DNA of 64,000 nucleotides from Pectinophora gossypiella (Eukaryota > Arthropoda > Insecta > Lepidoptera > Gelechiidae), in the NCBI RefSeq assembly GCF_024362695.1, contig NW_026063257.1, positions 186,001 to 250,000 of the forward strand, written 5' to 3'. Both the position numbers and the translations under genes were made by a program. This document shows positions 63,171 to 64,000 of the stretch, piece after piece (position 1 is the first letter of the stretch; the number at the start of each line of letters is the position of its first letter). The notes under the pieces were generated by a model, which was not told the DNA's origin, made no database searches, and was given only the letters and a program-made list of their open reading frames with translations.

Positions 63171-64000
63171 CCTCCCTCCCTAAGTTCAGAATTATCGTCT
63201 ACATTAGAAGACCGATAATTCTGCCATTTTCTTACTATACATTCTTTAAGTTTAACTATGACTACTATTACTACGAATATTAAAATTACATAGAGAATTA
63301 TGTCACTTAGGCTAATGTAATTGTTTATTACTTTCACTGCACTGTAATCTTTCACTTCATCACTGATTGACGTTTCCTTTTTCAATATGTATGATAGATG
63401 TTTTAAGTCATCTAAATTTATTCCTTTCAGCTGTACTATCTTTTCAGAGGTAAGTTCCGGTTCCTTCAGCTTCAGCTCCGGCAGGGTTATGATTGGTAAG
63501 ATTTTGAAGTTAAGTTTTCCGGTCAAATATTTGTGGCGACGTAATTTTATGTTTTCCAGGTAAACTACACAACCTTCTTCGATAGATAAAAGGTACGTTC
63601 CTTGAAGATTCTGCCTCTCGGTGTCATCGGCACATCTGCTTTCCAGAATTATATTGTTTCTGGTGTGCAGAATCCAGCTAGTGGGGCTGATTTTTTGCAC
63701 TTTTATGTTCTCTACCTCAGCAGCGTGTGGTGAACATAAGCTTAAGTTCTGATCGAATTTCATGAGCTGTTCTGCACAGGTGAGTTCTGGATAGGACGCT
63801 ACATTCTCTTCTGTACACAGGAATTGGCTGGAACTAATCTCGTTACACGGCGTGGTTACCGGCAAGTACTTCGAACCTTTCACCAGCAGGTAAGGATATT
63901 TTGGGATAATGATTACTGTTCTGTTTTCTGATATATTAAACATAGGCAGAGGATACAATTTAAAGTAATTATAAGTACCGTTGTCCGTCAAAGGGATTTC
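63128..64000 (-). CDS. errantivirus 2 Env, C-terminal part
   Basis: The frame is open to the window edge. It corresponds to the C-terminal half of errantivirus 1 Env: IIIPKYPYLLVKG, a Cys-rich ectodomain, DDLKHLSYIL, then a membrane segment (ILYVILIFVVIVVIVKL) and a short tail. The stop falls 43 bp inside the LTR, as in errantivirus 1. It is clearly diverged from copy 1, so it is a different family member and not a duplicate. No break is seen in the visible part. Confidence 0.88.
   Translation of the reverse strand, partial: EIPLTDNGTYNYFKLYPLPMFNISENRTVIIIPKYPYLLVKGSKYLPVTTPCNEISSSQFLCTEENVASYPELTCAEQLMKFDQNLSLCSPHAAEVENIKVQKISPTSWILHTRNNIILESRCADDTERQNLQGTYLLSIEEGCVVYLENIKLRRHKYLTGKLNFKILPIITLPELKLKEPELTSEKIVQLKGINLDDLKHLSYILKKETSISDEVKDYSAVKVINNYISLSDIILYVILIFVVIVVIVKLKECIVRKWQNYRSSNVDDNSELREGGVMDPPQRIVNVRL

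Noticed and set aside
1..64000. Telomeric TTAGG arrays (since telomere-associated LINEs exist in moths)
   Set aside because: No TTAGG tandem array seen; the LINEs here are Jockey or CR1/Daphne-like, not clearly TRAS/SART.

Overview
The window is eukaryotic, AT-rich, and almost entirely built from transposable elements. An insect, most likely a moth or butterfly, is the best fit. The reasons are Helitron termini and a tRNA-derived SINE of types I associate with Lepidoptera, a mag-like Ty3/gypsy element, errantiviruses with an env gene, mariner, piggyBac, Jockey-type LINEs, and spliced genes with GT-AG introns. There are no prokaryotic gene clusters, rRNAs or CRISPR arrays. This assignment comes from remembered family features, not from a database search.

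Layout from left to right. 1-2.4 kb: the pol end and short 3' LTR of a gypsy element inserted into ORF2 of a Jockey-type LINE. 2.4-8.0 kb: two Jockey-type copies on the minus strand. 8.1-10.7 kb: a broken gypsy fragment and a Helitron fragment. 11.0-16.6 kb: a complete, very young mag-like gypsy element (two 461-bp LTRs, one mismatch seen, one intact 1369-codon ORF) nested in an older minus-strand gypsy (10.7-20.0 kb). 20.1-21.2 kb: a mariner with an intact transposase ORF but no 5' inverted repeat. 21.8-31.7 kb: an LTR remnant, a CR1/Daphne-like LINE, a decayed PIF/ISL2EU-like transposase, Helitrons and a 134-bp minisatellite.

32.3-37.4 kb holds the one long spliced gene I could assemble (minus strand, five exons, four small coding-phase-1 introns). 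It encodes a cysteine-cluster plus RNase-H-fold-like protein of a family I recognise but cannot name. It is broken by a 379-bp poly(A) retroposon with a perfect 12-bp target-site duplication and by a one-base slip in an A run.

37.7-53.2 kb is a single gypsy element (called gypsy-A here) recognised by two identical 161-bp LTRs and a CGCAT target-site duplication. It contains a piggyBac in its leader, and its pol is split by a LINE fragment that is itself split by a complete errantivirus (44.5-52.2 kb, identical 280-bp LTRs, open gag, pol and env). Gypsy-A sits at the outer edge of the LTR of another gypsy (gypsy-D, minus strand, 53.2-61.1 kb). Gypsy-D's gag is split by a 1969-bp inverted-repeat element. 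The right end has a decayed Transib-like transposase, a small SR-rich gene, and the env/3' LTR of a second errantivirus inserted about 108 bp upstream of that gene's ATG.

The genes do not form a pathway. The biology is a stratigraphy of insertions with clear relative ages. Two elements (mag-like and errantivirus) look recent enough to be mobile, and at least four gypsy lineages carry unrelated tandem repeats in their non-coding parts.
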